Shown: in pieces, positions 55,355 to 64,000 of the stretch
Position numbering within the stretch: the first letter of the stretch is position 1
Layout: the number at the start of each line of letters is the position of its first letter
DNA from: Kovacikia minuta CCNUW1
Lineage (GTDB): Bacteria; Cyanobacteriota; Cyanobacteriia; Leptolyngbyales; Leptolyngbyaceae
DNA: 64,000 nt
Assembly: GCF_020091585.1 (NCBI RefSeq)
Contig: NZ_CP083582.1
Span: 5,838,536 to 5,902,535, forward strand
Reading direction: 5' to 3'
Position numbers and translations under genes: made by a program
Notes under the pieces: generated by a model
What the model saw: only the letters and a program-made list of their open reading frames with translations
Database searches by the model: none
Told to the model about the DNA's origin: nothing

Positions 55355-58300
55355 TTATTTTGACAACGTGCGTCGCTTCGAAATCATACGGTAGGACTCA
55401 ATCACATCACCTGTTTCCCAGGCGTTGAAATTGTCAAGACCAATACCGCACTCGTAGCCAGTGTTGACTTCCCTGGTGTCTTCCTTCATCCGTTTCAAGG
55501 AATCTAGATTCCCTTCATGAATCACAGCACCATTCCGTCGAACACGCACCTTCGAGTTCCGAACGACCTTGCCCAACTGAACGTAACACCCTGCCACCGC
55601 ACCACGCCCGACAGGGAAGACAGCGCGAACTTCCGCTTGCCCCAGTGCTTCTTCAATTAGCTCAGGTTCTAACAGACCTTCCATTGCCGCCTGAATATCA
55701 TCAAGCAGGTTGTAGATGATGTTGTACTCCCGCACATCTACGCCAACCCGATCCGCTGCCTGCCGTGCTCCCGTTGCCAGGGTTGTATTAAACCCGATAA
55801 TAACGGCACTACTGGCTGCGGCCAAATCCACATCTGTTTCGCTTACCTCTCCTGGAGCAGCATGCAAAACGCGAACCTGAACTTCTTTTTGAGGCAGTTC
55901 CTTCAATGCTCCCAGAATTGCTTCTACCGAGCCTTGTACGTCTGCCTTAAGCACCAGATTAAGCTCTTTCAGCTCCCCTTCCTGCGCCCGCTCTGAAAAT
56001 GTGTTCAGGCTGACCGGGCGAGAGGCAAGTGCTCTAAGCAGGCGAGTTTGCCGTTGCTCATCCAAACGGGCAGAAGCAACGGAGCGGGCTTCCTTCTCAT
56101 CGCCGAAGACCAGAAATTCGTCGCCTGCTGCTGGAACGTCACTTAAGCCCAGAACCTCCACAGCAAACGAGGGGGTAGCTTCCCTAACCCGTTGGAGGCG
56201 ATCGTTCACCATTGCCCGCACCTTACCCAAAGCGGAACCTGCAACCAGAATATCTCCTACATGCAGGGTGCCATTTTGAATCAATAAGGTAGCAACCGGT
56301 CCCTTGGCTTTGTCCAGGTGAGCTTCGATCACAGTTCCCTTGGCAGCACGATCCGGATTCGCATAGAGGTCTTCAACCTCAGCGACCAGCAGCAGCATTT
56401 CCAACAGCGTATCAAGATTATCGCCCGTGATAGCGCTGACAGGCACCATAATGGTGTCACCGCCCCACTCCTCAGGAACCAGCCCAAATTCGGTCAGCTC
56501 CTGCTTCACCCGATCAGGTTGGGCTTCTTCCTTATCAACTTTGTTAATCGCAACCACAATGGGAACTTCTGCCGCTTTTGCGTGGCTGATTGCCTCAATG
56601 GTCTGGGGGCGCACCCCATCGTCGGCAGCCACCACCAAAACTGCAATATCCGTAACCCGCGCTCCCCGTGCACGCATAGCGGTAAACGCCTCGTGACCAG
56701 GAGTATCCAAAAAGACAACCTGTTGAATTTGCCCATTGTGCTCCACATCGACGTGATACGCCCCAATGTGTTGGGTGATTCCACCCGCTTCTCCCTGGGC
56801 CACCTTGGTTTTACGGATCGAATCCAGCAAAGTGGTTTTACCGTGGTCAACGTGTCCCATAATTGTCACCACTGGAGGACGGCGCTGGAGATTTTCCAGA
56901 TCCGAAGCATCAAGCATTTCAGTGACCTTACGGGCTTCCGCTTCTTTCTCACCCGTCTCAACTTCTATGCCAAGCTCCTCAGCCACCATTGTGGCAGTGG
57001 GAATGTCAAGGGTTTGGGTGACAGTTGCCGCAATTCCTTTCATAAATAATGTCCGAATGATTTCGGTTTCGGGCACCATCAGGAGCGCGGAGAGTTCCTG
57101 CACGGTCAAACTTCCAGTCATGACAACTTTCGTAGGCTTCTCAAGCTTTGCTTCTTCACGACGATCGCGACGATCGCGCGATACTGACTGCCTTCTTGCC
57201 TTTGGAGTAATGGCTGCTGGAGGTTTTACCTGGGTCTGGCGGAGAGATTTGGGCTTCGCAGGACGAACCAGAGACAGGCTAACCTGCATCGGTGCATCCA
57301 CATTCTTATCAAGAATGTTTTCGAGTTCCTCCTCATCTTCATCCAGAGAGGGTTGAGTGCGACGCTTACCTTTAGTCGCCACCTTCGCTTTTTCGGGAAA
57401 TTCCCGCACATCCTCTTCCTCTTCCTGCCAATTCTTTCCTTTCTTGGCAGCGCGGGGAGGAATCGGTCGATGCAGTTGAACCTCGGTACCCGTGGGAGCA
57501 GCAGCATCCCCTGCGGCAGGTTTTGGTCGGTTCGGCTTCAAAATCAATTCAGCCACTTCACCCCCATCGCCACTCCGAGCTGATGGCTGCTCTTCTCTGG
57601 CAGCCACATCATCTCCTGGACGAACAGGACGAGGACGGCGCAACTCCACAATTGTTTGAGGGCGAGGAGTGGGGCGATCGACAGAAGGTTTGTTCGGGTC
57701 CGGGCGATTTCCAGGAGCCGATCGTGCAGGAGCCTTGGGCGCGGGAGTAGCTTCGCCTCTCGGCAGCCGCGCTGGTTTAGAAGAATCTCGCGCAGCAGCG
57801 CCTTCTGAAATATCTTTTCCTTCTTGCGAAGCTTGATCGGGCTGAGCGCGTCGCAAAACAGGACGGCTGGACAGGCTGGCTTTAGGAGCACTTGCCGCTG
57901 CACTGGGTCTTACCGGTGGACCTGAAAGCTCCGGCTGCCCAGAAATTTCTACAGGAGCTTCCACTCCGTCCGTTTCAACCGCGATCGGCTCCGGCTCTGG
58001 CGAACTTTCTTGTTCTGGCACATCAACTGGTGCAAGCTCTACTGGTTCCAGCGCAAGCTCCGCTGCCACTGCAACTACATCCTCAGGAAGCTCCATAGGA
58101 CGACTGGGGGGGAGTTTCACAGGTGTTGGCGTTGGCGCGGGTGGCTCCTCAACAGATTGAGGTCCAGCATAGCTAGGCGGAACGGGTGGCTCAGGGCTTT
58201 GAACCTGCTGACGAATCGCAGGTTTGCGAATCTCCAAAATTTGCTGCTTCTTCTGAACAGGCGCAGGAGCCTTTGACCTAGATTCAGTGTTTTGGGAATG

Positions 58301-58513
58301 CCCCTGGCGAGGTTGAGCAGGCTTGGCAGACGACGGGCGGCTGGCAGCTTGCTTTTGAGCAGCGGCTCGAATTCGCTCAGCCTCTGAGTCAGTAATCGTA
58401 CTGCTGTGACTCTTCACTGAAATATTTAGCTGTTCACAAACTGCTAATAGATCTTTGTTATCCAAATTTAATTCCTTTGAAAGTTCGTAAATTCTGACTT
58501 TGCCGCTGTTCAT
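55355..58513 (-). CDS. infB: Translation initiation factor IF-2
   Basis: 1052 residues. The N-terminal IF2_N domain ([19 protein letters not shown]) is followed by a long Pro/Ala/Glu-rich linker (about 60-450) typical of cyanobacterial IF-2. The G domain has [32 protein letters not shown] and AINKVDK; domains 2, IF-2 and C-terminal ([18 protein letters not shown]) follow. It brings fMet-tRNA to the 30S subunit. Last gene of the rimP-nusA-rnpM-infB set. Confidence 0.97.
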   Translation of the reverse strand: MNSGKVRIYELSKELNLDNKDLLAVCEQLNISVKSHSSTITDSEAERIRAAAQKQAASRPSSAKPAQPRQGHSQNTESRSKAPAPVQKKQQILEIRKPAIRQQVQSPEPPVPPSYAGPQSVEEPPAPTPTPVKLPPSRPMELPEDVVAVAAELALEPVELAPVDVPEQESSPEPEPIAVETDGVEAPVEISGQPELSGPPVRPSAAASAPKASLSSRPVLRRAQPDQASQEGKDISEGAAARDSSKPARLPRGEATPAPKAPARSAPGNRPDPNKPSVDRPTPRPQTIVELRRPRPVRPGDDVAAREEQPSARSGDGGEVAELILKPNRPKPAAGDAAAPTGTEVQLHRPIPPRAAKKGKNWQEEEEDVREFPEKAKVATKGKRRTQPSLDEDEEELENILDKNVDAPMQVSLSLVRPAKPKSLRQTQVKPPAAITPKARRQSVSRDRRDRREEAKLEKPTKVVMTGSLTVQELSALLMVPETEIIRTLFMKGIAATVTQTLDIPTATMVAEELGIEVETGEKEAEARKVTEMLDASDLENLQRRPPVVTIMGHVDHGKTTLLDSIRKTKVAQGEAGGITQHIGAYHVDVEHNGQIQQVVFLDTPGHEAFTAMRARGARVTDIAVLVVAADDGVRPQTIEAISHAKAAEVPIVVAINKVDKEEAQPDRVKQELTEFGLVPEEWGGDTIMVPVSAITGDNLDTLLEMLLLVAEVEDLYANPDRAAKGTVIEAHLDKAKGPVATLLIQNGTLHVGDILVAGSALGKVRAMVNDRLQRVREATPSFAVEVLGLSDVPAAGDEFLVFGDEKEARSVASARLDEQRQTRLLRALASRPVSLNTFSERAQEGELKELNLVLKADVQGSVEAILGALKELPQKEVQVRVLHAAPGEVSETDVDLAAASSAVIIGFNTTLATGARQAADRVGVDVREYNIIYNLLDDIQAAMEGLLEPELIEEALGQAEVRAVFPVGRGAVAGCYVQLGKVVRNSKVRVRRNGAVIHEGNLDSLKRMKEDTREVNTGYECGIGLDNFNAWETGDVIESYRMISKRRTLSK

Positions 58514-58796
58514 CCACCGTTCCCTCGCTACCTAGGTCTGTTTTCACATAGTTGCCTGCTGCTTTAACTAAACGACATTGGACTCAAATTGAATTCGTTC
58601 CCGGGTTCCTATGTATGGATGACCACCTGTTACACCAGGAACTCCATGTCAGTTTGCTTCGAGAGCAATTCCAAAAATCGATGACCTGCTCCAGATTATG
58701 AACAGTCACTCTCTCTAATTTTGCACAAAATTCTCGTTACTGAGGCTAGCTGCAAAATTAAAGTCTCACTAGCGATGTGCCACAAGTGGGAATACT

Positions 58797-58931
58797 TTAT
58801 TCTCGCACTAACTCACCCTCGTAGAAACAGCGATTCCCTTCAGCTTTGTCGCACGCCTGACGCTGATGGATGAGGTGCCGCCAAATCCCCGAGGCACTCA
58901 ATACAATCCAGGTTAAATCTGTTTGATTCAC
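58797..58931 (-). CDS. Putative 44-aa protein between rnpM and infB
   Basis: A short frame with GTG start at 58931 (an in-frame TTG further up could extend it) and stop at 58797-58799. Reads MNQTDLTWIVLSASGIW, RHLIHQRQACDKAEGN, RCFYEGELVRE. It begins about 130 bases after rnpM on the same strand. The start-like hydrophobic segment TWIVLSASGIW, charged helix and acidic end look protein-like, and codon use is regular. It would be the only gene in the 550-bp gap 58514-59060. Not recognised. Confidence 0.5.
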   Translation of the reverse strand: MNQTDLTWIVLSASGIWRHLIHQRQACDKAEGNRCFYEGELVRE

Positions 58932-59060
58932 GCTAGGTGACGTTTTAGAGATCAAAATGCGCAACTACCCTCTGATCTGAAACCTCTATATAGTCTATCC
59001 AATTTGAGAAAGATGAACCAACCGATTGTACCTTAGCGCGTTGGTCTTTGATTTGTCCTG

Positions 59061-59324
59061 TCATTTAGACGCTTCAGACTTTGTTAGACGTTGCCAGAGG
59101 ACTTGATAGATTGATTCGGGCACGGGGGCTTTGAGAACCCGCCCGAGTCTATTTTTTCGCTGGGCTGCCTGTAAGCAACCGCTTTGGGGACAAAGATACG
59201 CCGATCGCCCCATGCCTTGATCCAGGGCTACCGCCTGAGTTGGATGAACCCTCACGATTCGCCAAAATTCACTCCGATGGGCGAGCCTACGACAACTCAC
59301 ACAGCGGCGGTAGTTAGGTTCCAT
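59061..59324 (-). CDS. rnpM: YlxR-family RNA-binding protein (RnpM)
   Basis: 87 residues with the family start NYRRCVSCRRLAHRSEFWRIVRV and the loop GMGRSAYLCPQSGCLQAAQRKNRLGRVLK; the two CxxC/Cys groups are as in relatives. YlxR/RnpM modulates RNase P in Bacillus. Its position between nusA and infB is the conserved operon order. Confidence 0.92.
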   Translation of the reverse strand: MEPNYRRCVSCRRLAHRSEFWRIVRVHPTQAVALDQGMGRSAYLCPQSGCLQAAQRKNRLGRVLKAPVPESIYQVLWQRLTKSEASK

Positions 59325-59439
59325 AGCAGGGGACAGATCTTAAGTGCCAGACTTCAGCTTAAGCGTTAGCCACCAGGATCAGGGGTTAAATCAGGGGAGA
59401 ATCAACAGCCAAAAGCAAGAAGCTTAATGCTACCAGGGT

Positions 59440-60834
59440 TTACTCCAGAGCGTTTCCTTCCATCACAGCAGCAGCTGGCTTATCTCCATCATCAGGTTCC
59501 TGATCCGGGTCTTCGACGCTGACCGGGGGGTTCTCTGCTTCTAATGCTTCATCTTCAAGTTCTTCGAGTTCTTCGCCTTCAAGTTCTTCGAGTTCTTCAT
59601 CTTCAAGTTCTTCATCCTCGAGTTCAGTTTCTTCATAGTAAGCACTTTGGGCTTCCCGACGGGCTTCAAGGGCGGCAGCAATTTTGCTGTTTTCTGCTTC
59701 ATAATCGTATTTGGCAGAATCCTTGATATCAATCTTCCAACCTGTGAGGCGAGCAGCCAGACGAACGTTTTGCCCCTCTTTTCCGATCGCCAGACTCAGT
59801 TGATCTTCTGGAACCAAAATGTGTGCCTGTCTACCTTCAGGATCAACCAATCGGACTTCGTCCACCCGTGCTGGGCTGAGCGCATTAGCAATGTACGTGG
59901 CCGGGTCCGGGGACCAGCGAATCACATCAATCTTCTCTCCCCGCAGCTCATTTACGACGACCTGGATTCGAGATCCCCTTGCCCCAATACACGCTCCAAC
60001 CGGGTCTACATCCCGTTCCAATGTATCTACGGCAATTTTGGTACGGGGTCCAACAAAGCGAGAAGGGGGATTGGCTTCCCTGGCAACTGCCACAATCCGA
60101 ACGATTTCATCCTCAATTTCGGGTACCTCATTGGCAAATAGATAGACAACTAAGCCCGCATCGGCTCTGGATACCAGAAGTTGCGGTCCCCGGTGGGAAC
60201 CTTCCGAGACTTTCTTTAAAAGAACCCTGAAGGTAGCATTTGCCCGGTAGTTATCATTGGGGAGCTGGTCTCGCTTCAGCAGTTCGGCTTCTACCTCTGG
60301 TTGTCCGAAACCACTATTCACCGCCATGATCACAGATTGCCGCTCAAATCGTAAAACCCTTGCCTGGAGAACTGTGCCTTCCAGATCTTGAAACTCTTCT
60401 TGGACGAGCTTGCGTTGCTGATCCCGTAATTTTTGGGCTAGAACTTGTTTGGTCTGAATTGCTGCCATGCGACCAAAGTCCCCCTGATCGGGGGTGACAT
60501 CTAAAACCACCTCCTGCCCAGGCTGTGCTTCTTCGGCAACTTCCCGAACTTCCTGCAAAGAAATCTCATGGTCAGGATTGCTGACTTCTTCAACAATGGT
60601 TTTGGTCGCCAGGACGCGGAATCCTTCTTCTTCTACATCCAGTTCCACTTCAAAGTTGGTGAAGTAGTCTTCGTCGAATGTGGCACTGTCCATCCGCTGA
60701 GTGCGGCGGTAACGTTCGTATCCCTTCAGCAGAGCTTCTCGCAACGCAGCCTGAACTGCTAACTTGGGTAAGTTACGTTCCCGACTAATGTTGTCGATCA
60801 TGTCTCTGAGGCCAGGTAGGGTGACCATTGACAT
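59440..60834 (-). CDS. nusA: Transcription factor NusA with acidic repeat tail
   Basis: 464 residues (ATG 60834; MVTLPGLRDM from 60828 also possible). N-terminal RNA-polymerase-binding domain with REALLKGYERYRRTQRMD, S1 domain, KH1 and KH2 with GACIGARGSRIQVVVNELRGEKID (in parts), SLAIGKEGQNVRLAARLTGWKIDI. After KH2, instead of folded AR repeats, there are about 60 residues of EELEDEELEDEELEELEGEE type, encoded by tandem DNA repeats (59545-59635). It controls pausing, termination and antitermination. Confidence 0.96.
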   Translation of the reverse strand: MSMVTLPGLRDMIDNISRERNLPKLAVQAALREALLKGYERYRRTQRMDSATFDEDYFTNFEVELDVEEEGFRVLATKTIVEEVSNPDHEISLQEVREVAEEAQPGQEVVLDVTPDQGDFGRMAAIQTKQVLAQKLRDQQRKLVQEEFQDLEGTVLQARVLRFERQSVIMAVNSGFGQPEVEAELLKRDQLPNDNYRANATFRVLLKKVSEGSHRGPQLLVSRADAGLVVYLFANEVPEIEDEIVRIVAVAREANPPSRFVGPRTKIAVDTLERDVDPVGACIGARGSRIQVVVNELRGEKIDVIRWSPDPATYIANALSPARVDEVRLVDPEGRQAHILVPEDQLSLAIGKEGQNVRLAARLTGWKIDIKDSAKYDYEAENSKIAAALEARREAQSAYYEETELEDEELEDEELEELEGEELEELEDEALEAENPPVSVEDPDQEPDDGDKPAAAVMEGNALE

Positions 60835-60966
60835 AGGTAAAACTCCAATTATGTGAGGGGGGGGAAGGGAAAAGGATAAGGGCTAAAGGATGAAGGATAA
60901 AAAGGAGGGGTAGAGGTGATGGGATGAGGAGGGAAGTTCTTATCCTTTAGCCTTCATCCTTTCCCA

Positions 60967-61428
60967 TCACCGTTTTTCGTTTAGCTGAACTTTGGCAATC
61001 CGATCGCGGGGAATGGCGATCGCCCGACCTTTTTGGTTGAGGTGAATCGTGGTTTCATCTCGACCAATCAATTGGCCTGTCCATTCCTGTTGTCCGGCGT
61101 AAGGTTCTGAGGTTGTCACAATTACAGGGAACCCTTTGAAGGACACAAACTCCCGATCGCTCGTCAGAACTCGGGAAATTCCAGGACTAGAGACTTCTAG
61201 CACATAGGCATCGGGGAGAATCTCATCTGCGTCCAAGATAGGTTCTAGGGCACGGCTCATCTGCTCACAATCTTCGAGGCTAGTATCGCGATCGGGATTG
61301 CTAATATCAATTCGCAGAATGGGAGGATGTTGATTGGTATGAAACACCGCCCCAACCACCCGGAAACCCAAAGCATCTGCTACAGGGGTAGCTAGGTCAA
61401 GAATTTTAGGGATCAGGGGATGAGCCAT
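60967..61428 (-). CDS. rimP: Ribosome maturation factor RimP
   Basis: 153 residues starting at the ATG at 61428 (MAHPLIPKILDLATPVADAL). The open frame extends to 61515, but that part is the 5' leader with a terminator hairpin, so the internal ATG is chosen. Motifs: GFRVVGAVFHTNQHPPILRID and SRALEPILDADEILPDAYVLEVSSPGISR (in parts). It assists 30S assembly. First gene of the nusA-infB operon. Confidence 0.93.
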   Translation of the reverse strand: MAHPLIPKILDLATPVADALGFRVVGAVFHTNQHPPILRIDISNPDRDTSLEDCEQMSRALEPILDADEILPDAYVLEVSSPGISRVLTSDREFVSFKGFPVIVTTSEPYAGQQEWTGQLIGRDETTIHLNQKGRAIAIPRDRIAKVQLNEKR

Positions 61429-61465
61429 AGGGACATCAGCTAGAGTCGTAATAAAAACAGCTTTA

Positions 61466-61493
61466 AATAAAAAAAGTGGGTGCTGACCCACTT
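61466..61493 (-). terminator. Intrinsic terminator/attenuator in the rimP-nusA leader
   Basis: On the minus strand AAGTGGGT (61493-61486), loop CAGC, ACCCACTT (61481-61474) and then TTTTTATTT. It lies 45 bases upstream of the rimP ATG. No minus-strand gene is found upstream before the divergent rpmI gene (61681), so its position is inside the operon leader. A second hairpin CCGCGAGGAAATTTCGCGG lies about 37 bases further upstream (61549-61531). Confidence 0.7.
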
Positions 61494-61680
61494 CCCATGA
61501 AATAAAAACTTCCATGAAATTGGAATAGCCGCGAAATTTCCTCGCGGTTACCTGACACTCAGTTTAGCTCAAATCTTTTAAGGTGAAGCGATGAGTCAGG
61601 AGGGAAAGTCTGCGCTTAGGCTTGCACTTATGGTTTTGGTAGTTGTACGATGGAAGACTGTGTTTGATTTGGAATAGTCC

Positions 61681-61878
61681 ATGCCTAAGCTGAAGACCCG
61701 CAAAGCCGCTGCTAAGCGGTTAAGAGCCAGTGGAACAGGAAAAATTATGCGCCGTAAGACTTTTAGAAGTCACTTGCTAGAGCATAAGAGCGCTTCTCGG
61801 AAGCGCCGCTTGGCAGGAATGGCGGTTGTCAACGAACGGGACGAGGCAAATGTCCGTCTGATGCTTCCCTATCTTTAA
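61681..61878 (+). CDS. rpmI: 50S ribosomal protein L35
   Basis: 65 residues: [37 protein letters not shown], and the end [12 protein letters not shown]. Full length. Followed 105 bp later by rplT as in most bacteria; infC is not in the window. Confidence 0.97.
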   Translation: MPKLKTRKAAAKRLRASGTGKIMRRKTFRSHLLEHKSASRKRRLAGMAVVNERDEANVRLMLPYL

Positions 61879-61983
61879 GGGAAGGTTTGAATGCTTAATT
61901 TTGAGTTTTAGTCATGTTCTAAATTCAAAATTTATACGTTCAAGATTGTGGTTCAGAACTGAAAACCTAAGGAATTTGTAGAG

Positions 61984-62352
61984 ATGGCACGGGTAAAGCG
62001 CGGCAATGTTGCTCGTAAACGCCGCAATAAAATTTTGAAGCTGGCAAAAGGGTTCCGGGGTTCCCATTCTCGTCTGTTTCGAACAGCTAACCAGCAAGTA
62101 ATGAAGGCATTGCGCAATGCCTACCGAGATCGCCGCAAGCGCAAGCGCGATTTTCGTCGCCTCTGGATTACCCGCATCAATGCTGCCACTCGGCAACATG
62201 GGATTAGCTATAGCCAGTTTATGGGTGGGCTTAAGAAAGCAAACATCCAAATTAACCGCAAGATGCTGGCCCAGATGGCAATTCTTGATCCCGCTGGGTT
62301 CGAGAAGGTGTTGAGTCTGGTCAGTCAATCTGTTCAGAAGAAATCTGCTTAG
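61984..62352 (+). CDS. rplT: 50S ribosomal protein L20
   Basis: 122 residues: [40 protein letters not shown] and [19 protein letters not shown]. It binds 23S rRNA early in 50S assembly. Full length, co-transcribed with rpmI; L20 often autoregulates this operon but the infC-side leader is not here. Confidence 0.97.
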   Translation: MARVKRGNVARKRRNKILKLAKGFRGSHSRLFRTANQQVMKALRNAYRDRRKRKRDFRRLWITRINAATRQHGISYSQFMGGLKKANIQINRKMLAQMAILDPAGFEKVLSLVSQSVQKKSA

Positions 62353-62490
62353 GCAGGGAACTGAACGACGGTTTGATTGGGTGAATCAAGCAATCTCCTC
62401 CTAAGAGAGGGTGAGGCATTCATGCTATGGGTTTGCAAGAGCTGTCAAACTTGGCATGGGTGCTTTGTTTTTGGAAATGGGTAATGGGCG

Positions 62491-63321
62491 ATGGGTAATG
62501 GGTTGAGTCCATTAAAAATTCCAATCCTGGCAGAACCTCATCGGGTTCCTTGCTGGTTCCTTCCAATTCTGAGTTTTGGTTTAGTTGGGCTGACAGGGTG
62601 GGTCCCTGCGATCGCCCATGCGGAGGAACTCAAAACTATTCAAGATCGCGGACAATTGGTTATTGCGGTTAAGGACAATCTGCCCCCACTGGGATTTAGG
62701 TCAGCAGATGGGGCGTTGCAGGGGTTAGAAATTGATATCGCCAAACGGTTGGCTCAGGATCTGGTAGGGAAATCGAATGCCTTTGTCTTGAAGCCCGTGC
62801 TGAATCAGGATCGGCTTCAAGTCGTTTTAAGTGGGCAGGCGGATATCGTGATTGCCAGGGTGACTATGACCGTTGCCCGATCGCGCGTTGTTAGCTTCAG
62901 TACTCCCTATTATGTGGATGGGACTGCTCTTGTCACAAAAGATCCAACGATTCGAAGTCCGTTTGATCTCACAAACCAGACGATTGCCGTACTGGATCGC
63001 TCCAGCACGGTAGATACGGTTCGCAATCGTTTGCCAGGGGCTAAACTTGTTGGCGTAGCCTCCTACGAAGCAGCGCGATCGCTTCTGGAGAAAGGGGAGG
63101 CAACGGCCTTTGCCGCTGATGCCAGCCTATTAAGTGGTTGGGTACAGGAGTTTCCTCAATATCGCCTGCTAACCCCGACCCTTTCGGTTGAACCCCTGTG
63201 CATCGTAATTCCCAAAGGGCTTCAGTATGAGGAATTGCGGCAAAAAATCAATGAAGCCCTGGCTCGCTGGCAAAGGGAGGGGTGGTTGCAGGAGCGGGTG
63301 GCTTTTTGGAAGCTACCGTGA
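62491..63321 (+). CDS. Periplasmic substrate-binding protein (SBP family 3)
   Basis: 276 residues. A signal peptide is visible (WFLPILSFGLVGLTGWVPAIAHA). Then ELKTIQDRGQLVIAVKDNLPPLGF, LEIDIAKRLAQDLVG and DIVIARVTMTVARSRVVSFSTPY, the family 3 amino-acid-type binding-protein pattern. It would deliver a polar amino acid to an ABC transporter, but no permease or ATPase adjoins it in the window. The start lies in an AATGGG(C/T) repeat, so the exact ATG is uncertain. Confidence 0.9.
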   Translation: MGNGLSPLKIPILAEPHRVPCWFLPILSFGLVGLTGWVPAIAHAEELKTIQDRGQLVIAVKDNLPPLGFRSADGALQGLEIDIAKRLAQDLVGKSNAFVLKPVLNQDRLQVVLSGQADIVIARVTMTVARSRVVSFSTPYYVDGTALVTKDPTIRSPFDLTNQTIAVLDRSSTVDTVRNRLPGAKLVGVASYEAARSLLEKGEATAFAADASLLSGWVQEFPQYRLLTPTLSVEPLCIVIPKGLQYEELRQKINEALARWQREGWLQERVAFWKLP

Positions 63322-63410
63322 GGATTATAAATCCTATTCCCACCCCAAATGGTGTAGTTTGAGTGTAGAGCCAGTTTCGGTGCCTGTCTTCAATTGTTAA
63401 TGTGCAGAGT

Positions 63411-63938
63411 ATGGACACGTCATTTCCAGTTATTTACGTTTCCCTGTTGCTTGGATTGCTTTCAATTTCGGCTGTATTTTTGTTTCGTCAGATTCTGAAA
63501 ACGCGTCGGGTAGAAAAAGCGCTCAATAAGCTGCAATCCAAGTTGAATAAGGAAAAAGGAACGCCCGTAGAATATTATGAGCTAGGTAGCATTTACCTGA
63601 ATAAAAAATTGTATAGTCAGGCGATTTCTCTTTTTCAGAAAGCATTGAAATTAGAGGATTTGCCTGAGGAAGAGAGTCCGCCCATTTATAATGCGCTTGG
63701 CTATGCTTACTTTGCCCAAGAACAGTATGATCTGGCAATTCGGCAGTATAAGGAAGCCTTAAAAATTGACCCAACCTATGTTACAGCCCTGAATAATATT
63801 GGGCATGCCTACGAGCGTAAACAGCTGACAACTCAGGCGTTAGAGGCTTATGAACAAGCTTTAGCGCTTGATTCCAACAACACAACCGCAAAGCGCCGAT
63901 CGGATTCATTACGGAAGCGACTGGTGCCCTCAGCGTAG
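63411..63938 (+). CDS. ycf37: Ycf37-like TPR protein, photosystem I assembly
   Basis: 175 residues from the ATG at 63411 (a GTG 9 bases upstream is possible). N-terminal membrane anchor FPVIYVSLLLGLLSISAVFL, short basic linker, then three TPRs: VEYYELGSIYLNKKLYSQAISLFQKAL, IYNALGYAYFAQEQYDLAIRQYKEALK and ALNNIGHAYERKQLTTQALEAYEQAL (each read in parts). The layout and wording match Ycf37, which supports photosystem I assembly or stability. The last 60 bases of the window hold no gene. Confidence 0.8.
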   Translation: MDTSFPVIYVSLLLGLLSISAVFLFRQILKTRRVEKALNKLQSKLNKEKGTPVEYYELGSIYLNKKLYSQAISLFQKALKLEDLPEEESPPIYNALGYAYFAQEQYDLAIRQYKEALKIDPTYVTALNNIGHAYERKQLTTQALEAYEQALALDSNNTTAKRRSDSLRKRLVPSA

Positions 63939-64000
63939 GTTTCTGATCCAGGTATTTGGTGTCAGGGGGCAGGGATCAATTGCCGATAACGGGGGTTAGT

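Noticed and set aside
56318-57049. Long plus-strand open frame of 243 codons
   Set aside because: Entirely antisense to the infB G domain, with no motif; a shadow of GC-rich coding sequence.
61429-61515. Longer RimP start upstream of 61428
   Set aside because: The 29 extra residues cover the terminator hairpin and T-run of the leader, and relatives start near MAHPL.
1-64000. tRNA, rRNA, riboswitches, prophage or defence islands
   Set aside because: I read for cloverleaf ends, conserved rRNA words, known riboswitch cores and phage or defence proteins and recognised none; a covariance-model scan would be needed to exclude small RNAs.

Overview
The window is a piece of a filamentous-type cyanobacterial chromosome. 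The evidence is the frequent GCGATCGC (HIP1) octamers, the phycobilisome core gene apcD, biliverdin reductase, RbcR, PSRP-3, Ycf37, plant-type ferredoxins, the pilB-pilT-pilC order, Ser/Thr kinases with 'HRDIKPSN' loops, and extensive heptanucleotide short tandem repeats (STRRs). No phage, CRISPR array, rRNA or tRNA gene was recognised. Almost everything is core metabolism and housekeeping, so the unusual signals are in repeats, broken frames, leaders and small ORFs.

Layout. 1-8.1 kb: a truncated Ser/Thr kinase gene and rbcR (broken frame), two cyanobacterial hypotheticals, rnz, a secreted SpoIID/LytB-domain protein, and a [2Fe-2S] ferredoxin gene bracketed by two direct copies of a degraded transposase 5' end. 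8.2-14.2 kb (minus): the chaperone cluster grpE-dnaK-dnaJ followed by a TusA-like gene and rsgA. 15-20.4 kb (plus): pilB-pilT-pilC plus one unknown gene. 20.5-28.6 kb: CHASE2-kinase, LabA-like NYN protein, purB with a ChuX/HutX-like gene, two hypotheticals, acetolactate synthase small subunit. 29-33.7 kb (minus): a hybrid histidine kinase and a HAD hydrolase, both interrupted by simple repeats. 33.8-37 kb: PSRP-3 and glgB. 37-42 kb (minus): pilin-like protein, HEAT-repeat protein, purN, a broken hypothetical, an HTH/GrpE-like fusion, dps and sulfiredoxin. 42-47.6 kb: second SpoIID protein, petF ferredoxin, bvdR, a 52-aa membrane protein, an ABC ATPase. 48-55.3 kb: ssb, an Rrf2 regulator divergent from a rhodanese, hrcA, a phosphoesterase, apcD (broken frame), a kinase, a 66-aa protein. 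55.3-61.4 kb (minus): rimP-nusA-rnpM-(44-aa ORF)-infB. 61.7-64 kb (plus): rpmI-rplT, a solute-binding protein, ycf37.

Two themes stand out. First, four conserved genes (rbcR, dnaK, apcD and a secreted hypothetical) each seem to carry one extra base outside any long repeat. RbcR and DnaK are expected to be essential, so sequence error is the leading explanation, but each needs checking. Second, heptamer STRRs and related simple repeats have entered coding sequence (rsgA, the histidine kinase, the HAD hydrolase, the linker of the GrpE-like protein). In the HAD gene a run of 7-bp units joins two halves that lie in different frames, which could act as a length-dependent on/off switch. Other points are a terminator hairpin in the rimP-nusA leader, a 106-bp MITE-like element in two near-identical copies, a family of GATACC-ended elements, and two small unlisted-size ORFs (44 and 52 aa).
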